Shown piece after piece: positions 1-5,180 of a stretch of 5,402 nt of DNA. Positions within the stretch are counted from its first letter, which is position 1; each line of letters opens with the position of its first letter. Origin of the DNA: Collinsella sp. (lineage in GTDB: Bacteria > Actinomycetota > Coriobacteriia > Coriobacteriales > Coriobacteriaceae); assembly GCA_022713905.1 (NCBI GenBank), contig JAIHTM010000188.1, forward strand, positions 1 to 5,402. Direction: 5' to 3'. A program made the position numbers and the translations under genes. Below the pieces are notes generated by a model. It did not search any database. It was not told the DNA's origin and saw only the letters and a list, made by a program, of their open reading frames with translations.

Positions 1-1219
1 GCTCGAGCTTGCCGTCGACCTCCTCGAAGGTCCAGGACAGGTGCTCGGCGTTCTGGCTCATCTCCAGGCCGGACACGAGCACGCCGCCGGCGTTGGCAGC
101 CTTACCGGGCATAAAGGCGACGCCGTTCTCCTGGAAGTAGGTCGTGGCCTCGATGGTCGTGGGCATGTTCGCGCCCTCGCCGACCACCTTGCAGCCGTTG
201 GCGACGAGCGCCTGGGCGTCCTCGAGCAGCAGCGTGTTCTCGCGAGCGCAGGGCAGCGCGATGTCGCAGGGCAGCTGCCACACGCCGCGGCCGTCACCCT
301 CGTGCCACGTGGCATTGGGCTTCTCGTCGACGTACATGGCGAGCGTGACGCCCTTGTCGTGGCCGGAGCGCTTCTTGTTGTAGACATGCTCGAGCACGGT
401 GTAGTCGATGCCGTCGGGATCCTCGACCCAGCCATGGGTATCGGAGCAGGCCAGCACCTTGCCGCCGAGCTGGGAGACCTTCTGGACCGCGTAGATGGCG
501 ACGTTACCGGAGCCGTGAACGACGACGTTCTTGCCCTCGAAGGAGTCGCCGCGGCTCTTGAGGTACTCGTCCACAAAGTAGGCCAGACCGTAACCGGTGG
601 CCTCGGTACGGGCAAGCGAGCCGCCAAAGGAGAGGCCCTTGCCGGTAAGGACGCCGGTCCACTCGTTGGTCAGACGCTTGTACTGACCGAACAGGTAGGC
701 AACCTCGCGGCCGCCAACGCCCAGGTCGCCGGCGGGAACGTCGGTGTTGGGGCCGATGTGGCGATAGAGCTCGGTCATGAAGGACTGGCAGAAGTGCATG
801 ATCTCGTTGTTGGACTTGCCCTTGGGGTCAAAGTCGGAGCCGCCCTTGCCGCCGCCCATGGGAAGGGTGGTCAGGCTGTTCTTGAGGATCTGCTCCAAGC
901 CCAGGAACTTGAGCATGCCCAGGGTGACCGTCGGGTTAAAGCGCAGGCCGCCCTTGTAGGGTCCAATGGCAGAGTTGAACTCGACGCGGTAGCCGCGGTT
1001 GACCTGGACCTTGCCCTGGTCGTCGACCCAGGGGACACGGAACATAACGATGCGCTCGGGCTCGACGAGGCGCTCAAGCAGGGCGGCCTCCTCGTACTCG
1101 GGGTGGGCGTCGAGCGCCGGCTGGATGGTACCGAGGATCTCGGTCGCGGCCTGGATGAACTCAGGCTGCTCGGGATAGCGGGCCTTGAGCTCGTCGAGAA
1201 CTTTCTGCGTGTAGCTCAT
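1..1219 (-). CDS. gdhA: Glutamate dehydrogenase, hexameric class I (C-terminus cut by window edge)
   Basis: Catalyses reversible reductive amination of 2-oxoglutarate to glutamate in the cytoplasm, an ammonium-assimilation step. The first 406 residues are present; family members have about 445-450, so roughly 40 C-terminal residues lie beyond the left edge. Substrate-domain residues fall at the numbers I know from the Clostridium symbiosum enzyme: K89 in GPYKGG, K113 in ILKNS, catalytic K125 in LPMGGGKGG and D165 in VPAGD. The Rossmann domain carries GSGNVA (236-241), and an SGLEMSQN segment (383-390) closes the visible part. S259-D260 after the second beta strand suggests NADP(H) use, but this is not decisive. 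The ATG at 1217-1219 is supported by GGAGG three to four bases upstream (1223-1228). An intergenic region of 257 bases separates it from the upstream gene, so it is probably transcribed independently. The frame is intact. Confidence 0.97.
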   Translation of the reverse strand, partial: MSYTQKVLDELKARYPEQPEFIQAATEILGTIQPALDAHPEYEEAALLERLVEPERIVMFRVPWVDDQGKVQVNRGYRVEFNSAIGPYKGGLRFNPTVTLGMLKFLGLEQILKNSLTTLPMGGGKGGSDFDPKGKSNNEIMHFCQSFMTELYRHIGPNTDVPAGDLGVGGREVAYLFGQYKRLTNEWTGVLTGKGLSFGGSLARTEATGYGLAYFVDEYLKSRGDSFEGKNVVVHGSGNVAIYAVQKVSQLGGKVLACSDTHGWVEDPDGIDYTVLEHVYNKKRSGHDKGVTLAMYVDEKPNATWHEGDGRGVWQLPCDIALPCARENTLLLEDAQALVANGCKVVGEGANMPTTIEATTYFQENGVAFMPGKAANAGGVLVSGLEMSQNAEHLSWTFEEVDGKLE

Positions 1220-1285
1220 GCTTCCTCCAATGATGGGAAACGAAAAGTGTCGGTCGCGGCACCCCATGCGCCGCGAACTTTATCG

Positions 1286-1315
1286 ATTATGGATAATATC
1301 GCACTGTTGCAGCAA
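1286..1315 (-). promoter_or_regulatory. gdhA: Candidate sigma-70-type promoter for gdhA
   Basis: On the minus strand, TTGCTG (1310-1315) is followed after 18 bases by CATAAT (1286-1291), a 5/6 match to the -10 consensus with a weak -35. A start near 1279 would leave a leader of about 60 bases before the gdhA ATG. An alternative -10, TATTAT, lies a few bases upstream. This is judged by eye only. Confidence 0.35.
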
Positions 1316-1418
1316 AGTTACGCATAAGCCGACGGGCGGATGTTTCGTTTTGATTACGATGCAGGTAGAAGCGTTTTTGAGCACTCGACGTACAAATCGC
1401 GTGTTTCGAAGCTGTTTC
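1306..1418 (-). promoter_or_regulatory. Three 11-bp-phased direct repeat pairs upstream of gdhA (possible operators)
   Basis: Read on the minus strand, three pairs of five-base half-sites each have a six-base gap: GAAAC-n6-GAAAC (1403-1407 and 1414-1418), GTAAT-n6-GAAAC (1342-1346 and 1353-1357) and GTAAC-n6-GCAAC (1306-1310 and 1317-1321). The last overlaps the candidate -35. The 11-bp period is typical of OmpR-family winged-helix regulators, and the half-sites resemble the actinobacterial GlnR box (gTnAC-n6-GaAAC). GlnR is known to control gdhA in Streptomyces; whether this lineage has GlnR is not known from the window. Confidence 0.3.
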
Positions 1419-1433
1419 GTCCACATGTTCCAA

Positions 1434-1468
1434 ACCACCACAAAGGTGCCTGTCCCCAATGTGGTGGT
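1434..1468. repeat. Hairpin repeat with 9-bp perfect stem downstream of the DUF3343 gene
   Basis: ACCACCACA (1434-1442) pairs perfectly with TGTGGTGGT (1460-1468) around a 17-base loop containing GGTGCCTGTCCCC. It sits 8 bases past the DUF3343 stop codon, where a terminator would be expected, but on the minus strand only a short T run (TTTGG) follows, so any terminator activity would be weak. The loop motif resembles dispersed REP-like palindromes that I associate from memory with other genomes; I cannot check copy number here. The rest of 1220-1476, apart from the candidate promoter and phased repeats, shows no gene. Confidence 0.6.
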
Positions 1469-1476
1469 GTTGATGG

Positions 1477-1872
1477 TTAGAGGACGAGCTGATGGTAGTC
1501 GGCGGGGGTTATGCGACCTTCGGTGGCAGCACGGAAGGCGGCGAGCGCATCGCCCGAGAACGGCATAGCCCAGCACAGGCCGCAACCTGCGGTAATGGAG
1601 CCGGGCAATGGCATGATGCGCCCGGGCACGCCGGCATTCAGGCACAGCTGCTCGCATTCCATCACATCGAAGGTGCTGTCAAACGACACGATAATCTTGC
1701 GCTCGTGGTCGAGGGCATCACCGGACGGGCCTTCGCGGTGCGCCTCACGATTCGCCGCGGCGGCCGCTTCCTCTTCCTCAGTATGTCCGCAGCCACCGCA
1801 GCCGCAGGTACAGGGCTCGGAACCATCGCAAGTGCAAGGCTCTCCCGTGTCGGGACAAATATCGTGAGACAT
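1477..1872 (-). CDS. DUF3343 putative Se/S carrier protein with Cys-rich N-terminal extension
   Basis: A 131-residue protein in two parts. Residues about 59-131 match the DUF3343 family (putative Se/S carrier-like): a beta strand IIVSFDST, a helix with C73 and C77, the turn GVPGRIMPLPGSI, then the conserved AGCGLC motif with C97 and C100. The first 30 residues form an unusual tail with cysteines at 6, 13, 15, 21, 23, 25 and 28 plus H30, including two copies of EPCTC, then a Glu/Ala linker (32-40). Such a tail could bind metal or carry persulfide or selenide; this is inference. The ATG at 1870-1872 has GGAG five bases upstream and follows the mobA stop by 15 bases, so the two genes are very likely co-transcribed. 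The stop is TAA. There is no signal peptide or membrane segment, so it is probably cytoplasmic. The biochemical role of the family is not established. Confidence 0.9.
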   Translation of the reverse strand: MSHDICPDTGEPCTCDGSEPCTCGCGGCGHTEEEEAAAAANREAHREGPSGDALDHERKIIVSFDSTFDVMECEQLCLNAGVPGRIMPLPGSITAGCGLCWAMPFSGDALAAFRAATEGRITPADYHQLVL

Positions 1873-1887
1873 GGCAACTCCAATCGT

Positions 1888-2520
1888 CTAGGCGAGCAAC
1901 TCGGCCGCCGCAAACTCCTCGGGCGTATTGACGTTCTCGAAGCAGAGCGTCGAGCCGGCGACCGCGACAATCTGAGGCTCGTCCAAATACCCGGCATGGA
2001 CCCGGTCGATCAAACAGCGGATGCGTTGGCGGTCCTGGTCGAGCAACTCACGGGCAACCGGCGCGCAAGCCTGGCGGCACCACACGGCGCACAGCGGCTC
2101 AATCCCCCGCTCCTCGCGCGGTACGCACACATCGAGCGGGCCTTCCTTGACCCGATCCGAAAGCGCGCCGATCAGTTCTGGCGAGACGAACGGCATATCG
2201 CAGGCGACGATCGCCGCGAGGGGCAACCGAGCCGCAGCCAACGAGCTCGCGATGCCGCGCATGGCGCCCGCCGAGCCTTCAAGGTCCGCCACCACGCGCG
2301 GCACCAGGCCGCCAAAAGCGCGCTCCTCAAGATAGGCAAGCTCGCTGGTACGCGAGGTCGTCACGACCAACTCGCCGGCAACTGGCGCCAGCCGACCCAG
2401 CACGCGCTCGATGAGCAGCTCGCCGCGAAACGCCATGCGCGCCTTATCGCAGCCCATGCGCGACGACAACCCGCCCGCCTGGACGACACAAGAAAGATCG
2501 GCACGTCTTACGGTAGTCAT
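1888..2520 (-). CDS. mobA: Molybdenum cofactor guanylyltransferase MobA-like
   Basis: A 210-residue cytoplasmic nucleotidyltransferase of the MobA family (NTP_transf_3 fold); E. coli MobA has 194. It transfers GMP from GTP to molybdopterin-bound molybdenum, giving the guanine dinucleotide cofactor used by DMSO-reductase-family enzymes such as formate dehydrogenase. Visible motifs: the nucleotide-binding signature VVQAGGLSSRMGCDK (12-26), with AGG rather than the AAG typical of the CTP-using MocA; the metal-binding ACDMPF (106-111); and NVNTPEEF near the C-terminus (196-203). The usual GPLaG loop reads GAMRG (85-89), a mild deviation. The frame is open upstream to 2793, but that extension runs through the selC tRNA, so I start at the ATG 2518-2520, which has GGAGG 11 bases upstream and directly precedes the signature. 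It lies 154 bases downstream of selC and 15 bases upstream of the DUF3343 gene. MobA is preferred over other sugar or cofactor nucleotidyltransferases, but substrate is inferred from motifs. Confidence 0.9.
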   Translation of the reverse strand: MTTVRRADLSCVVQAGGLSSRMGCDKARMAFRGELLIERVLGRLAPVAGELVVTTSRTSELAYLEERAFGGLVPRVVADLEGSAGAMRGIASSLAAARLPLAAIVACDMPFVSPELIGALSDRVKEGPLDVCVPREERGIEPLCAVWCRQACAPVARELLDQDRQRIRCLIDRVHAGYLDEPQIVAVAGSTLCFENVNTPEEFAAAELLA

Positions 2521-2531
2521 ACGGCAAAACA

Positions 2532-2536
2532 CCTCC
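2532..2536 (-). promoter_or_regulatory. Ribosome binding site deciding the mobA start
   Basis: GGAGG on the minus strand lies 11 bases upstream of the ATG at 2518-2520. It is the only good Shine-Dalgarno match nearby. The two upstream in-frame ATGs (2536-2538 and 2542-2544) overlap or precede it and lack their own site. The spacing is somewhat long. Confidence 0.6.
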
Positions 2537-2557
2537 ATCGGCATGCTCGAAACCCGG

Positions 2558-2611
2558 TGCACGAAGCCAAATACCGTCGCCGAAATAGCGGCGCTACGAA
2601 AAGCTCGTGCA
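2558..2611. other. Nested inverted repeats in the mobA leader
   Basis: TGCACGA (2558-2564) is complementary to TCGTGCA (2605-2611), and between them CGCCG (2578-2582) pairs with CGGCG (2589-2593). On the minus strand this folds as a two-part stem-loop between the selC terminator-like hairpin and the mobA ribosome binding site. I do not recognise a known riboswitch in it. Confidence 0.35.
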
Positions 2612-2637
2612 AAAACAAAACAGCGCCTTTGCGGCAC
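2611..2637 (-). terminator. Terminator-like hairpin after selC
   Basis: On the minus strand GTGCC (2633-2637), loop GCAAA, GGCGC (2623-2627) is followed by TGTTTTGTTTTT (2611-2622). The stem is short (five pairs, one of them G-U) but the T-rich tract is good. It begins 38 bases past the tRNA 3' end and would end the selC transcript or partly attenuate readthrough into mobA. Confidence 0.5.
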
Positions 2638-2674
2638 GCAGCAAGACCGCGAGCACAAAAGCGCTGGTAGCGTA

Positions 2675-2771
2675 TGGCGGGAACGTATGTGAATCGAACA
2701 CATCCAAGACGTTTTGCACGCCTCGCAACGGTTTTGAGGACCGCGGAGCCCACCGGAGCCCATCCGTTCCC
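2675..2771 (-). tRNA. selC: Selenocysteine tRNA, anticodon UCA, CCA encoded
   Basis: A 97-base tRNA that reads UGA as selenocysteine with SelB. The cloverleaf is of the bacterial Sec type. The acceptor is GGGAACGG (2771-2764) against ACGTTCCC (2686-2679): seven pairs and a G-A mismatch at the eighth. The D-stem has six pairs, GGGCTC/GGGCTC with two G-U, and the four-base loop CGGT. The anticodon arm is GCGGT-CCTCAAA-ACCGT with UCA in the loop. The long variable arm is CGAGGCGT-GCAAA-ACGTCTTG (eight pairs). The T arm is ATGTG-TTCGATT-CACAT. The discriminator is G (2678), followed by CCA (2677-2675). Six-pair D-stem, long variable arm and UCA together are diagnostic. Position 33 is C instead of the near-universal U. 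The gene lies downstream of selA-selB on the same strand, separated by about 440 bases of repeats. Confidence 0.96.
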
Positions 2772-2783
2772 AAGTGCGGCGGT

Positions 2784-2792
2784 ATTTTACCA
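2784..2792 (-). promoter_or_regulatory. Candidate extended -10 promoter for selC
   Basis: On the minus strand TGG-TAAAAT (2792-2784) fits the extended -10 pattern TGnTAnAAT and lies 12 bases upstream of the mature tRNA 5' end, so transcription would begin a few bases before the tRNA. No convincing -35 is visible; that position falls in the left arm of the 30-bp inverted repeat. Confidence 0.4.
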
Positions 2793-2799
2793 AACTAGC

Positions 2800-2913
2800 G
2801 GGTTAGTCTTTTTGGGACGGGGCTTTTTTAGCTGCCCCATCCGGAGCCCTCAAAGCTTAAAACATATTTGACATAGGGTAGCTAAAAAAGCCCCGTCCCA
2901 AAAAGACTACCCC
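2800..2913. repeat. Long inverted repeat A: 30-bp perfect arms
   Basis: Bases 2804-2833 are perfectly complementary to 2880-2909 (30 pairs, core GGGACGGGGCTTTTTTAGCT). After one mismatch (2803/2910) there are three further pairs (2800-2802 with 2911-2913). The loop is 46 bases (2834-2879) with no coding content. No T tract follows the stem on either strand, so it is not a standard terminator. It may be a small mobile or REP-type repeat, or a transcript-end stabiliser. It is AT-richer than the flanking genes. Confidence 0.8.
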
Positions 2914-2925
2914 GGTGTCGTGCCA

Positions 2926-3076
2926 CGAAAACGGGCCATCTACTACGTTTGACCGGCATGGGTCGAGCATACCCGCGTTTTTAGAAAAACGGCAAACCGT
3001 CTACCTGTGGTTTTAATTTCGCGAATTTCGGAATGGTTGAGGGTAGTCGACTAAACGTAGTAGATAGGCCCCTTTC
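2926..3076. repeat. Inverted repeat B: 139-150 bp non-coding element with terminal inverted repeats (MITE-like)
   Basis: ATCTACTACGTTT (2938-2950) is perfectly complementary to 3053-3065. The match continues outward with one bulged base (3066) through GGGCC (2933-2937) against GGCCC (3067-3071), then imperfectly to about 2926 and 3076. The interior of about 100 bases has no ORF and contains only small palindromes such as TTCGCGAA. Terminal inverted repeats around a short non-coding core resemble a MITE, but no clear target-site duplication is seen. Confidence 0.55.
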
Positions 3077-3104
3077 ATGGCGACCGGCCCGATTCAAGGC
3101 TCAA

Positions 3105-3213
3105 GGTGGCCAGCTTCAACTGGCCACCCTCAAAGTTGCGGTGGAATAGTTCCTGGAAGAGGCATCTAAACCGGAAAACAGGAACTATTTCACCGCAACT
3201 GATAAGGGTGGCC
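3105..3213. repeat. Inverted repeat C: three-arm structure touching the selB stop codon
   Basis: Bases 3134-3155 pair with 3179-3200 (22 pairs, one G-T) around a 23-base loop. Outside this stem, GGCCACCCT (3122-3130) pairs with AGGGTGGCC (3205-3213), whose edge overlaps the last base of the selB TAG. The same arm can instead form a tight hairpin with GGTGGCCAG (3105-3113, nine pairs, six-base loop). The two folds exclude each other. No T tract follows, so this is not a simple intrinsic terminator. Confidence 0.75.
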
Positions 3214-5180
3214 TAGCGCAGGGAGCGCAGGCCGCCGGCATCCTTGTCGAGCACTGTAAAGCGCACGGCATCTAGGTGCTCCAAGATGCTGATGGCACGT
3301 TTGCGCGACACGCCCAGGGCCTCGCGCAGCACGCTCGTGGTGGCAGCGCCGCCGGCTGCCTCAATGGCGGCGGCGACGAGTTCGCGCGCATGGGCCTCGG
3401 CGGCAGCGGACAGGGCAACGTCGCGCTCGACCTTCACGATCGAGCGGTTGAGCGAAAGCTCGCGCAGGGCACGCGTCATGGTGTCGCGATCAAGCTGCAG
3501 CTGCTCGCCCACCTCGGGAAGCGCCGGTGCATCCAGGCCAGCCTCGTCAAGCAGCGCGACGATGCGCTCGCAAGCCTCGCGCACCACACGCGCTGCGGCG
3601 GCTGCAGAGTGCGGGTCGAACACCTCGGCGCCCTCGGCGGCGCACACGCCGCGCGAGCAGCCCTCGGCAATCAGAGCCGCGGCAACGGCTTCATCAGCGG
3701 CAGGCCACGCAGCATGGGCAACGGCGCCGGGCGTAAAGCCCGTCTCCTTGGGAGCCGCCGCGTGCATGGCCGACAGGGTCGTCGCCAAGGCATCCATCGC
3801 GGCGTCGAGCGCGGAAGAATCTGCATACAGCGAGCCATCCGAGCCAGCAAGCGCGCAAGCAACGCCCTGCGCCACTAACCCGCGCAGTGCGGCATCGACC
3901 TCGCCGATACCAAGATCCAAAGCCTCGGCAACATCAACCGCCGTAACCGGCAGCGTCTGCAGCGCCAGCCAAGCGCCCACACCGCCCGCGATATCGCCGG
4001 ACTCGAGCGCTGCATACAGCACACGCTCCCCTTCGGCAAGCTCGCGCGAGCGACGGCAGCGCGAAAGCAGCACACGCCCGCCGCCAATAAGCATCACGGG
4101 CGAATAGGACAGCACCACGGCATGGTCCCCGGCACGTAGCGGCAGCGAGTTTTCCAAGCGTACCTGAACATTACGGGTCTCGCCCACCGCCATGGGGGCC
4201 TCGCCCTCCATGAACATGATGCGACCGACAACCTCGGCCGTACCCGCCATCACGTGCACACGCGCACCCGATTCGAGCACACGCGGCTTGGCTCCCTCGC
4301 GACCCAAATACGTAAACGCCATCATGAAGCGCATCGTCTGGCCAAAGCGGCCCGCCACGCCGAGCATCTCACCGCGATCGAGCGTGGCGACGGCATCGCC
4401 CACCAAGTTGAGCGCCACACGCTGACCGGGCAACGCCCGCGGCGTATCGCCATGCACCTGAATCCCGCGAACGCGACAGACCGTACGCGACGGCAGCGCG
4501 ACGAGCTCATCCCCTACCGCGACGGGCGCATCGTGCAACGTTCCCGTCACCACGGTACCGGCGCCCTTGATCGTAAAGCAGCGGTCGATAGGCAGACGCG
4601 GTGCGGCATCGGTGAGCTCGGCGCGGGCACGGCAGGCATCCCAGCAAGCGGCAACCTGCTCGTCGAGCGCAGTCAGCAGGTCATCGATCCCCGCGCCGGT
4701 CTTGGACGACACCGGCACCATCGGCGCGCCCGCAAACACGGTATCCAAAAGAAAATCGTCCACGTCGAGCTCGGCCAGCTCAATCATTTCGCTATCGGCC
4801 AGGTCGCACATCGTCAGCGCGACCACCATATGTGTAACGCCCAGCAGCTCCAGCACATGCACGTGCTCGCGGGTCTGCGGCATCACGCCCTCGACGGCCG
4901 AGACCACCAGCACGGCCACGTCGATACCCGTGGCGCCCTGCACCATGGCGCGCAAGTAATGCGCGTGGCCCGGCACATCGACCAGACCAACGATCTTGCC
5001 ACTCGGCAGCGCCAGCTCGCCAAAGCCCAGCTCCACGGTCATACCGCGACGGCGCTCGACCTCCAGACGGTCGGGATTCTTGCCGGTCAGCGCCTCGATC
5101 AGCGCCGACTTACCGTGGTCGACGTGGCCCGCCGTGCCAACGATAACGGGACACTCCACCAGCGCTTGAACCTCACTCAT
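3213..5180 (-). CDS. selB: Selenocysteine-specific elongation factor SelB
   Basis: A 655-residue cytoplasmic translational GTPase (E. coli SelB has 614) that binds selenocysteyl-tRNA(Sec) and the SECIS hairpin in mRNA and delivers the tRNA to in-frame UGA codons. G-domain motifs: GHVDHGKS (18-25, P-loop), GMTVELGF (46-53, switch 1, as in SelB), DVPGH (68-72, G3), TMCD (123-126, G4) and SSK (158-160, G5). EF-Tu-like beta-barrel domains follow, with GAGTVVTGT (206-214) and a SelB-type domain-III end at IGGGRVL (365-371). Residues about 380-655 are alanine-rich and match the winged-helix repeats that bind SECIS, ending in the typical VSRKRAISILEHLD (624-637). The G4 motif is odd: the expected TKxD lysine is methionine. 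The ATG (5178-5180) overlaps the selA TGA as ATGA, implying translational coupling; AAGG lies ten bases upstream. The stop is TAG. Confidence 0.97.
   Translation of the reverse strand: MSEVQALVECPVIVGTAGHVDHGKSALIEALTGKNPDRLEVERRRGMTVELGFGELALPSGKIVGLVDVPGHAHYLRAMVQGATGIDVAVLVVSAVEGVMPQTREHVHVLELLGVTHMVVALTMCDLADSEMIELAELDVDDFLLDTVFAGAPMVPVSSKTGAGIDDLLTALDEQVAACWDACRARAELTDAAPRLPIDRCFTIKGAGTVVTGTLHDAPVAVGDELVALPSRTVCRVRGIQVHGDTPRALPGQRVALNLVGDAVATLDRGEMLGVAGRFGQTMRFMMAFTYLGREGAKPRVLESGARVHVMAGTAEVVGRIMFMEGEAPMAVGETRNVQVRLENSLPLRAGDHAVVLSYSPVMLIGGGRVLLSRCRRSRELAEGERVLYAALESGDIAGGVGAWLALQTLPVTAVDVAEALDLGIGEVDAALRGLVAQGVACALAGSDGSLYADSSALDAAMDALATTLSAMHAAAPKETGFTPGAVAHAAWPAADEAVAAALIAEGCSRGVCAAEGAEVFDPHSAAAAARVVREACERIVALLDEAGLDAPALPEVGEQLQLDRDTMTRALRELSLNRSIVKVERDVALSAAAEAHARELVAAAIEAAGGAATTSVLREALGVSRKRAISILEHLDAVRFTVLDKDAGGLRSLR

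Noticed and set aside
41..1327. Long plus-strand ORF of 428 codons
   Set aside because: It is the antisense shadow of gdhA. Its translation is low-complexity (Ala, Gly, Val, Leu rich) with no family match, while the minus strand encodes a textbook glutamate dehydrogenase.
1492..2670. Plus-strand ORF of 392 codons opposite mobA and the DUF3343 gene
   Set aside because: It spans two well-supported minus-strand genes and their gap, and its translation is Arg/Ala-rich with no recognisable motif; a GC-rich shadow frame.
2521..2793. N-terminal extension of the mobA frame by 91 codons
   Set aside because: It would run through the whole selC tRNA and the spacer, lacks family similarity, and the ATG at 2520 directly precedes the MobA signature with a usable ribosome binding site.
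2800..2913. Inverted repeat A as a bidirectional intrinsic terminator
   Set aside because: The T and A runs are inside the paired arms and no T tract follows the stem on either strand, so the standard terminator pattern is not met.
2772..3212. CRISPR array or small ORFs in the selB-selC spacer
   Set aside because: The repeats are inverted and each differs from the others; no regularly spaced direct repeats exist, and the short ORFs there merely cross repeat arms.
3244..4107. Plus-strand ORF of 287 codons and smaller ones opposite selB
   Set aside because: Ser/Ala/Arg-rich shadow frames of selB; no motif, and the minus strand has clear GTPase and winged-helix domains.
5177..5179. selA UGA as a selenocysteine codon
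   Set aside because: The encoded protein already ends at the normal SelA C-terminus and I see no supporting downstream coding extension in that frame.
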